From NCBI GenBank assembly GCA_948567375.1, contig OX419762.1, positions 55,694,841 through 55,758,840 on the forward strand: 64,000 nt of DNA. The letters are read 5' to 3'. This DNA is from Lunularia cruciata. Lineage: Eukaryota > Streptophyta > Marchantiopsida > Lunulariales > Lunulariaceae. The notes below the pieces were generated by a model, which saw only the letters and a program-made list of their open reading frames with translations, made no database searches and had not been told where the DNA came from. Position numbers and translations under genes: made by a program. Shown here in pieces: positions 60,331 through 64,000 of the stretch (the first letter of the stretch is position 1; each line of letters starts with the position of its first letter).

Positions 60331-62400
60331 AGCCAAAGAAGGAAGACCGCAAGGGAGGCAGAGACAAGAAATCAACAATAGAAGACCTTGCAAGACCAAG
60401 TTCAGCCGGTAAGGAAGAAGGAAGCTCAAAAGAAATATTGCTAAAAGTACAAAGATTGAGACTTTGGGAGAAGGAGTAGGCGGAAGAGACAAAGTATGAA
60501 GATGGAGCCAAAGATGAAGAGAGCTTTGGAGGAGTAGAATATGTAATGCAGATTGTGACTACATTGTTGGAGCTATTGAAGGTGCAGCAGAAGGTAATCC
60601 CGCCAGATTGTATGAAGGTGAAGAATGAGTTGCAAGTGCTGAAGTACCTTCTAGACAAAGTGAAAGGATTGCGAGAAAGTGTAACCCGAAGAGAAGAAGA
60701 AGTTGAGGAGCTTTGGGTGGATACAAACTTGAAGAAGAAGATGTTAGAGAATTTGCAAGAGGCTTTTGAGGAGCGGGGAAGAGAGATGCAACGTCAAGCC
60801 AAAGAGTTGAAGGAGCAGATGATGTTGCTGGCAAAGATGAAAGAGGAGGTCAATGAAGCTCACATTGAGAGTATTCATGTGAAAGCGATGGCAACAATTA
60901 TGGAGCAGGAGTTAGAGGGCTTGAAGAAGAGTGCAACAAGGAAAGATCAAGCATGACAGAGAGAGTTGTCTATCTGACATCAAGAGGAAGAAAGACTAAG
61001 AGATTTGGTAAGAAGTGCTCAGCTATAGAGTTCTCAGTATGCAGAGGAGAAGAAAATGCTTGTTGTTGAGTATGAAGATGAGTTAAAGATATACTAAGAA
61101 GAGTTGAAGGCAAAACAAATCAGTAGGAGAAGTTGTGGGAAACTACAGGCCATGCTGAGCATAGAGGCTGAAGGAATTGAAAATTGATGGTGCAAGAAAC
61201 TCAGAAGAGGAGAGTTAAAGATGTAGATATGAACACTCTTCTGATTCATTTAAGGGAAAGAGTAGATAGAAAGATGTTGGAGGTAGGAGACAATTTAAGT
61301 CTCAAATTAGATTTAGTGGACTCATAGTTGGAGAGGGTTAGGAGTAGTGTGAAGGAAGAGAAGAAGTCCAAAGTAGCAGAAGTAGGAGTATAGGTGTCTT
61401 TGGAGTTGTACTCTAAGATATTAGAGTAGAGTAGGTGAGAAGATAAAGAGTTAGATAGATTACCCATGAGTGCAATTGTAATTGAGAGTGAACAAATGGT
61501 AGAGATAGTGAAGGAATTAGTAGAATTAGATAGACCCGAAGAAGGAGAAGTGATAGGAAGATCATTGGGTTTGGAAGCCAAAGAAGAAGTAGACATTGGA
61601 TCAGAGTAGTAACAATTTTGAGATATGAAGATGCAAATATGAAGAGGTACATTGTTCATTTCAGATCTGCAAGTTTGTAGAGTTGTGTAGAATGGTATAA
61701 TTGTTAGTAATTATCAATTGCCATACTATTTAAAGGAGGCATTTAGAATGTTATGTTGTTCAGTATTCATAATTTTTGAAGATAGATAAAGCAAAGTGTA
61801 GATTTTAGTGCTTGTTGCTTGAGCTTAATTTCAAATATCAATATTGCATGTGTGTTTGTGAGTATTTGCAGAATTCTTAAGTGCAAGTCAATGTGCATGT
61901 TGGATGTTGGATTCTGTAGTCTTGATCTTCATTTTGTAGCCTTGATCTTGAGTGGATTGCATCGGAGCAATGCCTTGATAGGTCTGAGAAGAATTGTAGT
62001 GTTGGTAGTATTCTGGATTTGTGAGTGCAATGCAATGTTGATGTGAAGCAATTTTGATTGAGGAGGTTGTACCTTCAGTGGAAGAGTGGAACAAAATTTT
62101 GAGGTAAAGTTATTTTGCAGTGAAGTGCCATCTTTGAGAGAATCTGAATCATCACAATCAAGATTTTTTTGGACAGAATTTGTTATGTTGTGATTATGAG
62201 TGTATGAATTAGTGACAAGTTGTCAAGATTGAGTGCTTGTTACTCTCTTTTGGGTGTGGTTTCTACTCAAGAGACTAAAGAAGAAATCAAGAAGAACCAC
62301 ATTTTTTACCATTTGTCTTTGTATTCTGACATTTCCGATCAATATCTTTGCGGGAATAGACTTTACTACCCAATTACCTGATATTTGATGGGTTGTCACA
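60331..62400 (+). mobile_element. 3' part of a third long ORF-bearing LTR
   Basis: Begins mid-coding next to the LTR at 60330, which appears to have inserted into it, and ends with the family's GGTTGTCACA at 62400. It contains the coiled-coil coding part (60546-60956, heptads such as EEEVEELWVDTNLKKKMLEN), a C-terminal region (about 61190-61610) and the non-coding 3' part (61620-62400). The N-terminal block is not in this piece. No primer site follows 62400. More decayed than 52138-59656. Confidence 0.75.
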
Positions 62401-64000
62401 CTTCTTCTCATCACAGTTGCAATTACAACAGTGTCAATTGACTCTAGAGTCCAAAATGAGTTTTATTGAGGTCTATAACAAGATTCTTTCTTCCAAATGC
62501 AACATGGTCGTTTGATAGCATGTAACAAGGAGTGCAACACCTTCTCCTTGAAGGAAGGTCTTCTATTCCATGAGGACTAGATCTATGTTCTAGCCAAAGG
62601 TGATCTCCAACTTGTGCGCCTTCAAGAAGCCCATGATTTACCAATAGTTGGTCACATGGGTGTGGAAAAGACCTTGGGTACCCTCCAATAACAATGGTGG
62701 TGGCCTAACATGGCACAAGATGTTCAAGAGTTTGTCTGACCGTGTAAGAGTTGCCAATGCAACAAGGCTAGTAGCCAAAAACCAAGTGGACTCCCTCAAC
62801 CACTCTCCATTATATCTACTCATTGGGAACATGTGAGCTTAGATCTCATCACCTTCTTGCCCAAGACAAAGCAAGGTCACACAACAATTGTGGTGTTTGT
62901 GGATAAGCTTAGTAAACAAATCCATTTGGCACCAATAGCTGATAATGTGGATGCTCCAACCTTGGTGCAAATCTACTTCAATAATGTATTCAAGCATCAT
63001 GGGATGTTGCATGTACTCATTTCCGATCGTGATCCTTGCTTCACTAGAAAGTTTTAGCAAGCACTCTTCTAGATACTTGGCACCAAGCTTGCTTTCTCCA
63101 TGGTTTATCATCCTCAAACTGATAGACAAACTGAACGGGCAAATTGTACCTTGGAAGATATACTTTGTGCCTTTGTCAACATTCACCATACCAATTAAGA
63201 TGAATGTCTTGCAACTGCGGAGTTTGCAAACAATAATTCTAAACAGGCAAGCACTAGATTCTCTACTTTCTTTCTCAACTCAGGCCAATATCCACTTGTT
63301 CTAGATTCTCTTCTTTCTCCTCTTCCATCTCATGTCCCTCATACTTCCACCTTCTTGACCACCATCTCCCAATCCCTCTAACAAGCCAAATCTCATCTCC
63401 TTATTGCTCAAAATTGGCAAAAACAATATGCGGATCTCTATCATCGTGACCTCAGCTTTCAAGTTGGTGATCAGGTCATGCTCTTATCCAATAACCTCCC
63501 TCTCCTACTTGATACCCATGTTTGTAAACTTGTCCCTAATTGGATAGGACACTTTGATGTCACCTAAATTGTCTCTCATATTGCTACCGACATGCCTTAC
63601 CTTGTCATATGTGCATCCATCTTGTCTTTCATATTTCCAAATTGAAACCCTTTGTTCCTAACCCCTCTTCTTTCTCCTCTTAAGTTCAAACTCCTCCTCC
63701 TCCTATCCTTATCAATGATCATGAGGAATACGAAGTTGATCATATCTTTGCGTGTTGCCACATTCAATGTGACCATCTACAACATATGGAGTACAAGGTC
63801 CTTTGGAAAGTGTATCCCCTTCATGATGCCACATGGGAGCCTCTTTCTCATCTCCAAAATGCACAACGGGCCATCCAAGCGTTTGAAGCTTTATTGGCAA
63901 TGAGGAGATCACCAACTTGGTGGAAAATTTTTTGCATTCCACTTTTTGTTCTTGAATCCATTTCATATCAAGATTATGTACATCCAATGTGAGCAAGTGA
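62401..64000 (+). mobile_element. Chromovirus (Ty3/gypsy) 3' half, cut by the window edge
   Basis: Plus-strand pol remnant. HHCC zinc-binding segment of integrase (about 62620-62760, HDLPIVGHMGVEKT … CKSCQC); integrase core (about 62825-63130, with HVSLDLITFLPKTKQGHTT, HGMLHVLISDRDP and the VYHPQTDRQTER motif); a C-terminal integrase part; and a chromodomain (about 63720-63890, EEYEVDHI then YPLHDATWEPLSHLQNAQRA). The chromodomain places it among plant chromoviruses. The reverse transcriptase side is missing, and the 3' LTR, if any, lies outside. It is broken in several places. Confidence 0.85.

Noticed and set aside
1-64000. tRNA, rRNA, CRISPR arrays or bacterial-type operons.
   Set aside because: No cloverleaf, rRNA motif, regular spacer array or compact gene cluster was seen. 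The content is that of plant repeat-rich DNA.

Overview
The window looks like intergenic chromatin from a large, repeat-choked plant genome, most likely a gymnosperm (conifer-like). The evidence is AT-rich DNA, nested and heavily decayed Ty3/gypsy elements with plant-type primer sites, a chromovirus with integrase and chromodomain, and only one recognisable host-like gene, present twice. The species cannot be fixed from sequence alone. I saw no tRNA, rRNA or CRISPR array.

Layout. 1-6560: a long LTR (1136-4964) inside weakly coding DNA, then an unidentified 152-codon ORF. 6560-11880 and 31977-36985: two arms of a large inverted duplication, about 5 kb each and about 20 kb apart. Each arm carries the same short intronless gene for a secreted, proline/serine/histidine-rich protein with its TATA box and 3' region. 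12060-31950 (between the arms): diverged fragments of one unnamed coding family, a split LTR pair (16332-19834), an LTR-like block, a purine-rich tandem-repeat tract and a GC-richer block. 37074-39740: a dispersed repeat that reuses arm sequence and holds a reverse-transcriptase remnant. 39740-42140: very AT-rich and featureless. 42165-45350: 5' half of a plus-strand Ty3/gypsy fossil with a nested hairpin in its leader. 45355-50589: minus-strand Ty3/gypsy fossil. 50590-62400: a stack of nested LTR elements. 62401-64000: a chromovirus 3' half that runs off the window.

The most interesting content is the repeat family behind the copies at 1136-4964, 16332-17541, 17542-19834, 52138-59656, 54188-57877 and 60331-62400. 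Read in its coding sense it starts TGTGGTACCC and ends GGTTGTCACA, makes 5-bp target duplications, and behaves as a solo LTR of about 3.7-3.8 kb. The LTR itself contains a long sense-strand coding region for a protein I cannot name: a conserved block around a VFFHQMFA-like motif, an acidic linker and a long coiled coil. A short form of the same LTR without the coding part (49508-50589) sits directly before a primer-binding-site-like sequence and the gag of a Ty3/gypsy element, which ties the family to that superfamily. One copy has inserted head-on into another (54188-57877 inside 52138-59656).

The host-like part is the proline-rich gene pair. Length differences between the two copies inside the coding region are whole codons, while single-base gaps occur in the flanking DNA, which suggests both have been kept as protein-coding genes since the inverted duplication.
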